NCBI RefSeq assembly: GCF_006385675.1
Contig: NZ_VFRR01000016.1
Span: forward strand, 1 to 64,000
Direction: 5' to 3'
DNA length: 64,000 nucleotides
From: Maribrevibacterium harenarium
GTDB taxonomy: Bacteria; Pseudomonadota; Gammaproteobacteria; Pseudomonadales; Marinomonadaceae
This document shows positions 8,427-16,968 of this stretch, in pieces. Position numbers and translations under genes: made by a program. The stretch's first letter is position 1. Each line of letters opens with the position of its first letter. The notes below the pieces were generated by a model that was not told where the DNA came from, searched no databases, and saw nothing but the letters and a program-made list of their open reading frames with translations.

Positions 8427-8456
8427 AAAGCGCGCTCTTTAATCGCAGCGCGCTTT
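8427..8456. terminator. Bidirectional terminator between converging genes
   Basis: A 10-bp stem (8427-8436 with 8447-8456, AAAGCGCGCT arms) has an A-tract on its left and a T-containing right flank, placed between the decarboxylase gene and efpL. Confidence 0.7.
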
Positions 8457-8475
8457 CTTATTTCTGCTCTATGGC

Positions 8476-9042
8476 TTAAGCACGGCCAGAGAATTTACGT
8501 TCTTCTACGTTAACGCGAATACGATCGCCAGTAGAGATATGCTCTGGTACTTGGATTGTTGCACCGGTAGACAGCACCGCAGGTTTGTTGCGGGAAGTGG
8601 CAGATGCGCCTTTGATAGACGGATCGGTTTCAATCACTTCGAGCTCAACCACGGTAGGCATTTCAAGGGCGACAGGCGCTTCGTTAACAATCAATACCTG
8701 CATGCCCTTGGTTTCTTCGTTAAAGAACAATACCTCGTCGGCAATCGCTGCACGATTCAAGTTATATGGTGTGTAGTCTTCTTCGTCCATAAAGACGTAG
8801 TCGTCACCATCTACGTAAGAAAAGATAACGGGGCGGCGCACAAGATCCGCCAAGTCCACCATATCGGAATCCTTAAAAGTATGGTCCAACTTGCGGTCGC
8901 TGACCACATCGTACATGCGCATACGGTAAAGGCTGCCACCGGCACGGCCTTGAGGAACAGAGCGCTCGATATCACGAACAATGTAAGTAGCACCCTCAAA
9001 ACTGATGGCCGCGTTGCGTTTGATTTCACTTGCCTTTGGCAT
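8476..9042 (-). CDS. efpL: EfpL (YeiP), elongation factor P-like protein
   Basis: The 188-residue protein is an EF-P paralogue of the YeiP/EfpL branch: it opens with [10 protein letters not shown], has [20 protein letters not shown] in the middle domain, and ends with the C-terminal OB domain GIKGASA-like block ([19 protein letters not shown]) and [12 protein letters not shown]. The loop tip that carries a modified lysine in EF-P here carries R33 (VPQGRAGG), as in E. coli EfpL. The family helps ribosomes through proline-containing and some other difficult motifs. It is a single gene on the minus strand downstream of the LytTR system. Confidence 0.92.
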   Translation of the reverse strand: MPKASEIKRNAAISFEGATYIVRDIERSVPQGRAGGSLYRMRMYDVVSDRKLDHTFKDSDMVDLADLVRRPVIFSYVDGDDYVFMDEEDYTPYNLNRAAIADEVLFFNEETKGMQVLIVNEAPVALEMPTVVELEVIETDPSIKGASATSRNKPAVLSTGATIQVPEHISTGDRIRVNVEERKFSGRA

Positions 9043-9131
9043 GATTTACATCCTATTGATGATCACAATAAAACAGAATTTTCAAAACCGCGATGCTAAT
9101 CGAGAAGTGGCTTTTACGCCAGATGCGAATG

Positions 9132-9890
9132 CTACATTTGCTTAAACAAATGCGTGTTATTGCGACTCACAGGCAGCGTTCGATCAATATCTTGCATGGT
9201 AACCGAGTAGTGTCCTTGCTCGTCCCGCTCAGCCACGGCAATCTTCGCCACCTGTACAATAACAGCCCGGTGTATACGCCAAAATTGCGCGCCGTTGAGT
9301 TCTTGGGTTAGCTGTTTGATGGTTTTGCGAATTAGGTATTCTCCTTGGGCAGTGACCACGGTGGTGTATTTATCTTCGGCAATAAAGCAGTAAATATCAT
9401 CGAGCTGGACAATATGAATACGGTTTCCTTTGGTGGCGTTAATCCAGCGTAGCGGTGCCGAACTGGCTTGATCGCTCGGCAGTAGCTGTTGCAACTGATC
9501 GGCATTAAGCTCATAACGTATTTCTTTTTGATCCCGTTTGATAATGCGCTCAATACATTGGTGCAGTCGTTCTTCTTCCACCGGTTTCAAAATATAATCG
9601 ACGGCTTCATGTTCAAAGGCGGCTACCGCATGTTCATCATAGGCGGTGACAAATACGATATGCCCTTGATAGCCATTCTCTCGGAGTAGCTCCGCTGTTT
9701 CGATACCACTGATACCAGGCATTTTAATATCCAAGAAAACCGTGTGAATCGGTACTTCGTGAATCATATTCACCGCTTCGATACCGGAACCAAGGGACAC
9801 CACCTGTTCCAAATCTTCCCACAGCTCCTGTAACAACCGCTGCAGATGGAATCTTAAAAGAGGTTCGTCGTCCACTACCATTACGTTCAT
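9132..9890 (-). CDS. LytTR-family response regulator
   Basis: The 252-residue protein has a receiver domain (residues 1-120; acidic D7-D8, phospho-acceptor D54 in FLDIKMPG, K at about 102 in ILKPVEE) and a C-terminal LytTR DNA-binding domain (about 148-250, with HIVQLDDIYCFIAEDKYTTV, LIRKTIKQL and WRIHRAVIV). This is the AlgR/LytR/BtsR type. Its ATG overlaps the stop of the kinase gene by 4 bp, so the pair is translationally coupled. It probably controls the genes upstream in the same operon (inference). Confidence 0.9.
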   Translation of the reverse strand: MNVMVVDDEPLLRFHLQRLLQELWEDLEQVVSLGSGIEAVNMIHEVPIHTVFLDIKMPGISGIETAELLRENGYQGHIVFVTAYDEHAVAAFEHEAVDYILKPVEEERLHQCIERIIKRDQKEIRYELNADQLQQLLPSDQASSAPLRWINATKGNRIHIVQLDDIYCFIAEDKYTTVVTAQGEYLIRKTIKQLTQELNGAQFWRIHRAVIVQVAKIAVAERDEQGHYSVTMQDIDRTLPVSRNNTHLFKQM

Positions 9891-10966
9891 TGTTTACCTC
9901 CGGCACCGGTAGAAATAGGCCAAGAAATGGTCGCCACGCAGCCCGCGACTTTTCCTGCACTGTCAAGATGATTGTTGAGTTCCAACTTAGCTTGCTCGTG
10001 GTAAAGCAGCGCCAGTCGCTGGTGGATATTGTTTACCGCAATACCATGTCCTTTTGGCGGTTGGTTTTGATAATCTGGCGCCAGCCCGAACCCCGTATCA
10101 CGTATAGTCACCAGACAGCGATCGGTGCTAATGGATACCGTTATGGTGATATTCCCGCCGTCTAATTTCGGTTCGATACCATGAATGACGGCATTTTCGA
10201 CTAAGGGTTGTAAAGTGAAGGGAGGGCAGCTCACGGCACTCATATCTGCCGGTGCTTCGATCTCAAAGTTTAATCGGTCCCCCATGCGAACCTGCTGGAT
10301 GGCGAGGTAGGACTTCACCAATTGCAACTCTTCGGCTAAGGCAATCACCTGCCGTTCGGCTTTCGTCATGGATACCCTTAGTAGACCAGTCAGGTCATCG
10401 AGTACTTTTTTGGCCTGCTTGGGTTCCACATCTATTAAGACGCGAATATTGGCTAATGTATTAAAGAGAAAGTGGGGCTCAATCTGGGATTGCAGTACTT
10501 GGTAATTCGATTCCGCTAGCTCTTTTTCTTGTTTGAGAGTCTGCTCCCGTTGAATTTGTAACTCCCGCTCTTTGCGGGTTACTCGGTGAGAGTTATAAAA
10601 AATATAGGTGACCAGCAGACTGAATAAGATTTTCAGCACCAGATCAGAAGCAGGGGCGTTACGCACCTGCTCAAAGGAATCATACACTTGGTATAGCAAG
10701 TGTATTGTGCCAATGACAACGCCCGCTGAATAGCCAATGATGGTGGCGATTAAGATCGAGGTCTTGTCCCGCAAGTAATGAATACTGACTCGAATGCCAG
10801 ACAAACAAGACACACCGAACACCAACGAAATTTGCAGCGTCAGCCAAAAATCTCCCGCATCCGTAAACCAAATAATAATGGCAATGATGTAGCAGATTAA
10901 GATGGTCTGGATGCTGTCCCGCAGCAGTTCATGTCGCCGCCAGAAGCTGAAGAAGGCGTTGTCCAT
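9887..10966 (-). CDS. LytS/YehU-type sensor histidine kinase
   Basis: The 359-residue protein has four membrane segments (about residues 20-36, 42-62, 70-92 and 108-125), a short coiled coil (130-155) and a His_kinase domain with H165 in QSQIEPHFLFNTL, followed by a HATPase domain (LQPLVENAVIHGIEP, then DTGFGL and GHGIAVNNIHQRL). It lacks a periplasmic ligand domain, so sensing must involve the membrane part. It is coupled by a 4-bp overlap with the LytTR regulator and starts 3 bp after the stop of the upstream membrane-protein gene. Confidence 0.9.
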   Translation of the reverse strand: MDNAFFSFWRRHELLRDSIQTILICYIIAIIIWFTDAGDFWLTLQISLVFGVSCLSGIRVSIHYLRDKTSILIATIIGYSAGVVIGTIHLLYQVYDSFEQVRNAPASDLVLKILFSLLVTYIFYNSHRVTRKERELQIQREQTLKQEKELAESNYQVLQSQIEPHFLFNTLANIRVLIDVEPKQAKKVLDDLTGLLRVSMTKAERQVIALAEELQLVKSYLAIQQVRMGDRLNFEIEAPADMSAVSCPPFTLQPLVENAVIHGIEPKLDGGNITITVSISTDRCLVTIRDTGFGLAPDYQNQPPKGHGIAVNNIHQRLALLYHEQAKLELNNHLDSAGKVAGCVATISWPISTGAGGKQ

Positions 10967-10969
10967 AGG

Positions 10970-11623
10970 CTATTTTTCCTTATTCAATAGCATGTATAGG
11001 CCAGTGGATAGAAACCACAGTATACAACCTAAACCGAATACCGCACCCAATTCGGTCAGGACAGGTATGGCCGTTGCAATACCGCAACAGCCAATGGCCA
11101 AAGCACCTAGACGCGCTGCATTGGGCAGACAGTTGCTGTTACCACAGGCAAAAAATAGCAACACCAACCAAACGCCACCGACGATTTCGTTGCCGCCGCC
11201 CAGTCCATTCAACACGATTTGCACACTGACCCAAGCATGACTGGCCGCCTGAGGATTCACCTGATTTAACTGAATACTCATGGCGCTGCCCACGTTGGCA
11301 ACCATACCGGCGCCAATAACCAATCCCACCCAGATATAAGCCACGATGGCGGTGGCTTGGGATAAGGCCGATTTTGGCAACAAGCTCGACAAACCGATTT
11401 GCAGTCCTAATAGCGCAAAACCAAATACTATATAGATGATGAAGTACCACACATAGATCATGGTGTGATGGGCGCTTAGGTAGCTCAGTTGCTCATCAAT
11501 ATTTGAACTAAGGTTGCCGTACTGGATATCCGTCATCAGCACTAAATAGTAGGCCATACCGAATAGAAAAGTGAGGGCAGCGATAATGGCACTGATGCCT
11601 CCACAACGAATACTAGGTTTCAT
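10970..11623 (-). CDS. Membrane protein of unknown function (DUF4386-like)
   Basis: The 217-residue protein has six predicted membrane segments (about residues 8-30, 55-77, 88-112, 125-160, 170-188 and 192-212). Its pattern of segments and an N-terminal GGISAIIAAL block recalls DUF4386 proteins, but the match is only by general impression. It sits between the serine hydrolase and the LytS-type kinase, separated by 23 and 3 bp, so it is cotranscribed with them and may assist sensing or be a target (inference). Confidence 0.65.
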   Translation of the reverse strand: MKPSIRCGGISAIIAALTFLFGMAYYLVLMTDIQYGNLSSNIDEQLSYLSAHHTMIYVWYFIIYIVFGFALLGLQIGLSSLLPKSALSQATAIVAYIWVGLVIGAGMVANVGSAMSIQLNQVNPQAASHAWVSVQIVLNGLGGGNEIVGGVWLVLLFFACGNSNCLPNAARLGALAIGCCGIATAIPVLTELGAVFGLGCILWFLSTGLYMLLNKEK

Positions 11624-11646
11624 TATTCATTTCCTTGTTTATGAAG

Positions 11647-13410
11647 TTATTGGGCTTGCCGGTGAAATTCCATACCAAGATAACGCAAGCGGGTATCACC
11701 ATCGGTAGAAGAAGCGATCAAGCTATCTCCGCTACTACGTGTTAGGCCGATATTGATCGCCCTCTCCGAGCTAATAGGGTTGAAATAGAGAATTTGGCGA
11801 TAGTCATTCGCTTCGTTAAATAGCGTCATACGAATTAGGCCGTCGCTATCCTCTAAGGTGACTTCGCTAAAATCGTATAAATCATCTGGGTTCTGATGTT
11901 GATAACGCCCCAGTTTTTGCTGCCAGTGTGACGACAATGGCGTGACAGGAAACTGCTGAGCGACCACTCCACCGTTTTGCTCCTTGATCACCAATTGCCC
12001 TTGGTACTCCATTGGTATTAGTCTTAGCTGATCAAAGAAATCATTGTCAAAGGTCAGTGCCCCCAGCGCTTTATATTCCACACCCATCGTGCCATCGGCA
12101 TAAGGAATTAGAGTGACCTTGCCATCTTCATTGGTGGCAACAATCTTTTTATTATTCACTGAGACATGAATTTCACCTAAAGCGGGGGAGATATAGCGTC
12201 CTTGAAGTCGGCCCAATTCCTCTTCAGAAAGAGTCATTGGCTGTTTGTCTAACTGGGTTTTAGCTGGCCACAGCTGCCCAGTTTTCGCTTCGAAAGCCAA
12301 TCGAGTGGTTTGTTCGGCGATACGTGACACACTTTCATAGGCTTCGGCAGAATTGGCTAATACCACTATAGCGATATCCTGCTTGGGTAGGGTAATCAAG
12401 GAGGAATGGAAGTAATGGGTTGCGCCTCCATGCCATCTCACCGGCAGACCAGCAAGTTCGGGACGAGGGTAGAATAGGAACCAAGCCAAACCCATTGGCA
12501 TATCCTGATACAAAGGGGATTGGCCATTCTGTGGCGTCACCATTTGCTTAAAGGTAGCGGCAGAAATGAGACGTTTGATCTCACCTTGCGGGTTTTGGTA
12601 TTCCCCATTTCGCAGCATGACTTGCGTAAATTTCGCCAGATCTGCGGCGCTCATAGAGATATCGCCTGCAGCTTGATCGCGAATTTGCGGGTAATCTTGC
12701 TCATCTAGTTTCAGATAGGCTTTTGCAAGCAGCTGATCTGCGACACCAACGGTGCTGTGCTTAGGTCCAAGTGGCCGGAAAATGTGTTCCTGCAAATAGT
12801 CTGGGTAGGCTTGTCCGGATGTCTGCTCAATCGCCAGACCGAGCAACGCGTACCCCACATTGGAATAACTAAACACTTCTCCGGGGGCATAGGAAAGATA
12901 CTGCTCATTAACGAGCGGAATCAACTGATCAAGGGCACGGTTCTCGGCAAAGCCATCCCACATATCGGAAGGTAATCCGGCATGATGGGTTAGCACCTGG
13001 CGTACCGTAACGGAGCTGGCTCCATAAGGAGTTTGCAATTGTAGCTGAGGTAGGTATTGCTGTAGCGGGGCATCAAGATCCATTTTGCCTTGGTCGACCA
13101 ACTGCAAAATACTGATGGCAGTAAAGAGCTTGGTGACCGAGCCAATACGATACAAAGTATCTTGAGTTGCCGGGATATCTCGGTCCCGATCCGCCATACC
13201 GCTAGAGTGTTTTGTAATCACATTTTGACTGTCCACCACCATCACAGAGATAGCTGCGATATCATGCTGACGACGCTCATCCTCTAATGTCCAATCCAAG
13301 TAGGCATTCAAATAGGTATAGTCATCTTTAAGGGGGCGATCCGGTTTTTCCGGAGCCATGGAGCAGCCAGCCAGAAAGGCCAGCGCTCCTAGTATTAGAA
13401 GCGCTTTCAT
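11647..13410 (-). CDS. Serine hydrolase lipoprotein, class C beta-lactamase fold
   Basis: The 587-residue protein begins with a lipoprotein signal (LAGC, Cys16) followed by Ser-Met. The beta-lactamase/DD-peptidase catalytic motifs are all present: S91-V-T-K94 (SxxK), Y182-S-N184 (YxN) and H327-G-G329. From about residue 380 on there is a beta-rich C-terminal domain, as in other AmpC-like or esterase-type serine hydrolases with a lipocalin-like tail. This family includes DD-peptidases, D-aminopeptidases and esterases, so the substrate cannot be given. The operon with a MipA-like outer-membrane protein hints at a cell-wall or envelope role. Confidence 0.85.
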   Translation of the reverse strand: MKALLILGALAFLAGCSMAPEKPDRPLKDDYTYLNAYLDWTLEDERRQHDIAAISVMVVDSQNVITKHSSGMADRDRDIPATQDTLYRIGSVTKLFTAISILQLVDQGKMDLDAPLQQYLPQLQLQTPYGASSVTVRQVLTHHAGLPSDMWDGFAENRALDQLIPLVNEQYLSYAPGEVFSYSNVGYALLGLAIEQTSGQAYPDYLQEHIFRPLGPKHSTVGVADQLLAKAYLKLDEQDYPQIRDQAAGDISMSAADLAKFTQVMLRNGEYQNPQGEIKRLISAATFKQMVTPQNGQSPLYQDMPMGLAWFLFYPRPELAGLPVRWHGGATHYFHSSLITLPKQDIAIVVLANSAEAYESVSRIAEQTTRLAFEAKTGQLWPAKTQLDKQPMTLSEEELGRLQGRYISPALGEIHVSVNNKKIVATNEDGKVTLIPYADGTMGVEYKALGALTFDNDFFDQLRLIPMEYQGQLVIKEQNGGVVAQQFPVTPLSSHWQQKLGRYQHQNPDDLYDFSEVTLEDSDGLIRMTLFNEANDYRQILYFNPISSERAINIGLTRSSGDSLIASSTDGDTRLRYLGMEFHRQAQ

Positions 13411-13424
13411 CTAAGTTTCCTTTC

Positions 13425-14171
13425 CTAGAATTGGTAGAACACAGAAACAGAACCCATCCAGTAGCCGTCGCGCTCGACGATACTGCTGTCACTGATGCCT
13501 TCGCCAAGGTAGTTATAAGCCATTGCGGTTGCCGTATGCCAACCTCCGGATAGTTTGTAGATGTGAGTTAACGAAGCGTTAGCGGTCATACTGCCTTTAC
13601 CATCGTACGCGCCGATTGTGGAGGAAGACTCCCCTTGGCTAACACCGTAGTAGTAGTCTACTAACTTTTCAGACTGATATTGGATGCCCGCTTGTGGGAT
13701 GAAAACGCCCCCCAGCATCGGGATTTGACGTGAGACACCAAACCCTAACTCGTAGCCACCATGTTTATCCATCAGATCGGTGCTGACGAAAGCACTCACA
13801 TCGGCCCATGGAGTCATTTGTACCCAATTAACCATGAGCTCGCCGGTATCGTCCCGTTTGGTCAACTTGGACAGTACCTTATTGTCACTTTCATCAAAGC
13901 TGGATTCGCGCAGTTTTAGCACAAAGCTCAGCGCACTGGTTGGCGTCAATGAGGTCGTTAAGCCGAGACCATCAGGGTTTAACGTCACCATGCCATATTG
14001 CAATTCGGCATAGGGAAAGATCTGGTTTTTATCATCTTCACCTTTAACGTGGTTTTGAATATGAGCTGCACCCACACCCACGTTGGCGCTAAACTCCGTG
14101 GCTCCGGCATTGCCAATGGTAGCCGCTAACACAGCAGTAGAAAGAAGTAGAGAAGTCGTTGTACGAGTCAT
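13425..14171 (-). CDS. MipA/OmpV family outer membrane protein
   Basis: The 248-residue protein has a signal peptide (residues 1-24, cleaved near AGATEF) and an alternating beta-barrel pattern ending in an aromatic residue (SVFYQF). Its layout fits MipA/OmpV: FPYAELQYG near the start, LTHIYKLSGGWHTATAMAYNYLGEGISDSSIVERDGYW near the end (positions about 200-238). MipA in E. coli bridges the lytic transglycosylase MltA and PBP1b; others in the family are OmpV porin-like. It heads a five-gene operon. Its ribosome-binding site GGGGA lies within a perfect inverted repeat described separately. Confidence 0.8.
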   Translation of the reverse strand: MTRTTTSLLLSTAVLAATIGNAGATEFSANVGVGAAHIQNHVKGEDDKNQIFPYAELQYGMVTLNPDGLGLTTSLTPTSALSFVLKLRESSFDESDNKVLSKLTKRDDTGELMVNWVQMTPWADVSAFVSTDLMDKHGGYELGFGVSRQIPMLGGVFIPQAGIQYQSEKLVDYYYGVSQGESSSTIGAYDGKGSMTANASLTHIYKLSGGWHTATAMAYNYLGEGISDSSIVERDGYWMGSVSVFYQF

Positions 14172-14225
14172 AATAGTGTCCCCAGTTTTGTTTCAGAGAG
14201 CAGCCAGCGCTGCGATGGGGACACT
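14172..14225 (-). promoter_or_regulatory. 5' UTR hairpin hiding the mipA ribosome-binding site
   Basis: On the minus strand, AGTGTCCCC (14225-14217) and GGGGACACT (14183-14175) are perfect 9-bp arms; the second contains the GGGGA Shine-Dalgarno, 7 nt before the ATG at 14171. Between the arms lies a second small hairpin GCAGC-GCTG-GCTGC. If transcribed, the structure would block translation initiation. What would open it (temperature, protein or ligand) is unknown. Confidence 0.6.
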
Positions 14226-14359
14226 TTCTCATGATAGTGAGTGGCCGAAATTAGTACATGATAAACAGTAAAATAACGGGATACTCAGTAAAAAAGTCGG
14301 ATGAGGCAAAGGCTTGAGAGTACCACCTGTGGTTAGCACTCCCAAGCAATAGGGTGCAG

Positions 14360-16213
14360 CTACTTGTAAAAGCGAGTCATCTCCTTCATCGCATCTGACA
14401 GCAGCTCCATATTCATAGTAGGGTTTTCTATCTCATTCATTGTATGGTCATAGACTCGCATAATCCCATCGAGGCCTGAGACAATAATCTGATTCTGATC
14501 AATAATAGCGAAGTCCCGATAACTGCCAGCAAGTCGCCACTGTTTATCGGTTGGAGAAAATAGGTTATTGCCGCTGGAATAGGTCGTGACATCGCTAGTG
14601 GCCCCTAATGCTTCCTTCATCAAGGTAGGTACAACGTCGAAATGAGTGGTACTGTGATTTACTTGCATTGGCTGTTTACCCGGCCAGTGAACTACAAATG
14701 GTACTTTAACTTGGGCGTTAGAGAAATTACTTCCATGTCCCCAGTAGTTATGATCGTTATCATTAAATTCCTGACCATGGTCACCAGTAATTATTATAAT
14801 CGTCTTATCGAGTAACTCCTTTTCTTTTAGGTCCTCGATTACTTGTCCGATAAGGTAATCGTCTTGGTAGACTGAGTTTTTATAGCGATTTCTGATTTTT
14901 GTAGCATCATAGTCTGGGTTAAGAAGCAGATAGTTCATGTCAGCTTCTGGCTGAAATGGCGCGGGTAATCCTCTGTCAATTGAATAACCGTGGGGAGCAT
15001 CGTAAAACAGGAATCCGAAGAAAGGTGTGCTCGGTTGGTTTTTACTATGATCCTCAAGCCAAACTAACCATTCTTCAGTTAAGTTCCTATCACGGGCAAT
15101 TGGAGATGAACCACTTGATCCGATGCGTAAATCTTTGATATCAGCAAATACTGTTCGATTAAATTCTGGGTTATCTAAACTAGCGCTGGCGAATATACCT
15201 GTTTCGTAGCCTCGATTTAATAGGGTGCTTAGAAGGACTGGACTAATTTTATTGGCATACATAGCATCCCAATAGACCCCAGGGAGGCCATAGAAGAGCG
15301 AAAATATACCGGTTCTGGTCGAGTTGCTGCCGCTATAGTGATTGGTGAAATAAAGACCATTCTGAGCCATCTGCCAAATATTTGGACTTGAGGACTCGTT
15401 CATTTCATCAGCGCGCCAGGAATCAATGGCTATGATGATAATGTTGTATTTACTATCTACTTCGGAGAATTGAAGATCAACCAGAGGGTAGTTAACCAAG
15501 TTTTGACTGCTATCGATAGTCAGTGCTCGATTGGCCTCTCTCGCCTCATAATTCACCCAACCTTGTTTTTCCATAAAAGAAATTGCCGTAGCTGGGTAGT
15601 AGACAGGTAAGTTCTGATTAAAACGAGTGATCTTTTGGTTATATTGGGCGTCAGCATAAATATGAATAAAATTAGCCACTAGATATAAGGATAGTAGCGT
15701 CCCCCATATTTTTTTGGCTGGAAATGCAACATTAATGCTTTTGCTGATTTTCTTGCTAGCTAGCCAATAGACTCCTATTAAGAGTGCTATTGCTAAAGTA
15801 GCTATAAATTTCATGATGGTTGAGAAATAAAAGATCTCACCATTTTTATCATTTAAGATAAGGTTCCAAATAAAAAGGTTTAAATGAAAACGATATTGTT
15901 GAAATACGAATGTATCAATAAATAGTAAAATTATTGATAGCAATAAAATTATAGATATTATAGTTTGCGCGAGTTTTTTATTTGGGGATATAAATGATAA
16001 CGGTGCCAATATCAGTAGCCAAAGGCTAAAAGCTAAAAAGGCGAAATGCCCCATAAAAGCCGTAACAAGGTATATGGTGCCTAGTAAATCTGACGGTAAA
16101 GCGGCATGTATAAAGTAGCGAAAGCCTATAGCATAAAAGAGTAATAATGAGAAAAGCGTAAGGCGACTGCTCCATTTGAGCAGAAAGCTGGGCTGATAGT
16201 TGATAATTTCCAT
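14360..16213 (-). CDS. YejM/PbgA (LapC)-like inner-membrane sulfatase-fold protein
   Basis: The 617-residue protein has the YejM layout: five N-terminal membrane segments (DUF3413; residues 15-190, including ALPSDLLGTIYLVTAFMGHF around 38-57), a linker, then a periplasmic alkaline-phosphatase-superfamily domain (about 250-600). E. coli YejM senses LPS and controls LpxC turnover through LapB. Unlike E. coli YejM, this one keeps residues that form the metal site and nucleophile in LtaS-type enzymes: D264 (AIDSWRAD), T299 (GSNSTRTG), D478-H479 (TGDHGQEF), and H493. The 5' part of the gene is AT-rich. It could therefore be an active hydrolase or phosphotransferase related to YejM rather than a pure sensor. 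Confidence 0.8.
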   Translation of the reverse strand: MEIINYQPSFLLKWSSRLTLFSLLLFYAIGFRYFIHAALPSDLLGTIYLVTAFMGHFAFLAFSLWLLILAPLSFISPNKKLAQTIISIILLLSIILLFIDTFVFQQYRFHLNLFIWNLILNDKNGEIFYFSTIMKFIATLAIALLIGVYWLASKKISKSINVAFPAKKIWGTLLSLYLVANFIHIYADAQYNQKITRFNQNLPVYYPATAISFMEKQGWVNYEAREANRALTIDSSQNLVNYPLVDLQFSEVDSKYNIIIIAIDSWRADEMNESSSPNIWQMAQNGLYFTNHYSGSNSTRTGIFSLFYGLPGVYWDAMYANKISPVLLSTLLNRGYETGIFASASLDNPEFNRTVFADIKDLRIGSSGSSPIARDRNLTEEWLVWLEDHSKNQPSTPFFGFLFYDAPHGYSIDRGLPAPFQPEADMNYLLLNPDYDATKIRNRYKNSVYQDDYLIGQVIEDLKEKELLDKTIIIITGDHGQEFNDNDHNYWGHGSNFSNAQVKVPFVVHWPGKQPMQVNHSTTHFDVVPTLMKEALGATSDVTTYSSGNNLFSPTDKQWRLAGSYRDFAIIDQNQIIVSGLDGIMRVYDHTMNEIENPTMNMELLSDAMKEMTRFYK

Positions 16214-16266
16214 TTAAAGTAGACCTAATGGGAAAGTGTGAAAAACGATTGCTCTATTTGAAATGA

Positions 16267-16836
16267 TTAGTTTCTAAACTTATAAGTCAAGATATCGCAG
16301 ATTTTGCGCTCTAGTTCGATGCCTGCTGCAGCAAAATCTTCTCGTTCAACTTCATAAAGGTAGGGCTTCAGTGTTCGTACCTTTTTGATTCCCTGTGGGT
16401 CTTCGGTGAGTAACACGGCCACGTATGAAAAGGCATCATAGTAGGCGAAGCCATTGTCCTTTAGGGCATTGAGGTAGGAGTCCAAGGTTTCTTCACCAAA
16501 TACTTGCTTAATTGCCGTGATTGCGCCATATACCGCCGCACCTTCACTCAGGTTGTTTGGCATAGCACCCTCTTTCAGTGGGTAAAGGGCACGCACCATT
16601 TCTTGAATAATGTCAGCGAGGAGCATGACATCATTGGTGAAACTTCGTGCTGGAATACGAGTCTTTACGGTATTCGTGGTTTCGTCTAATAGGGTTTCTG
16701 GCTTCGCTAAATCGCCATCCACTTCATAACCAGCAAAAGTGATCCCAGCAGCTGGTGTGCCAAATAGGAACTCGACAGCTGGTAGCCAAGCATTGCGAAG
16801 TTTTTCTAAAGTGGCGATTTGCGTTGTATCAGACAT
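16267..16836 (-). CDS. Hypothetical protein, possible degenerate metallopeptidase fold
   Basis: I do not recognise this 189-residue, mostly helical cytoplasmic protein. One stretch (about residues 75-110: LADIIQEMVRAL ... LSEGAAVYGA) has the spacing of a gluzincin peptidase active site (HExxH ... EGxAxY), but the two histidines are replaced by Q and R, so it would be inactive; this is inference from a short pattern. The ATG at 16836 was chosen because of an AAGGAAA ribosome-binding site; a GTG nine codons earlier overlaps that site. The gene precedes the yejM-like gene by 53 bp and may share its transcript. Confidence 0.65.
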   Translation of the reverse strand: MSDTTQIATLEKLRNAWLPAVEFLFGTPAAGITFAGYEVDGDLAKPETLLDETTNTVKTRIPARSFTNDVMLLADIIQEMVRALYPLKEGAMPNNLSEGAAVYGAITAIKQVFGEETLDSYLNALKDNGFAYYDAFSYVAVLLTEDPQGIKKVRTLKPYLYEVEREDFAAAGIELERKICDILTYKFRN

Positions 16837-16968
16837 AGCGGTTATGGTTTCCTTGGCGATCACAAATACGTGATGTGATGAAGAGAATGTTGGCGCACGA
16901 GACTAGCAAATTGCGCTACCTTTGCCAATTTGAATTGCCCCCGTATGTAGTAATGAGTGAGTAAGCGC

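Noticed and set aside
8539-9099. 186-codon plus-strand frame opposite efpL
   Set aside because: It is the complement of a strongly conserved gene; composition is rich in His/Arg/Val and shows no family similarity.
12520-12975. Plus-strand frames opposite the serine hydrolase gene
   Set aside because: Antisense shadows of a gene with all catalytic motifs intact.
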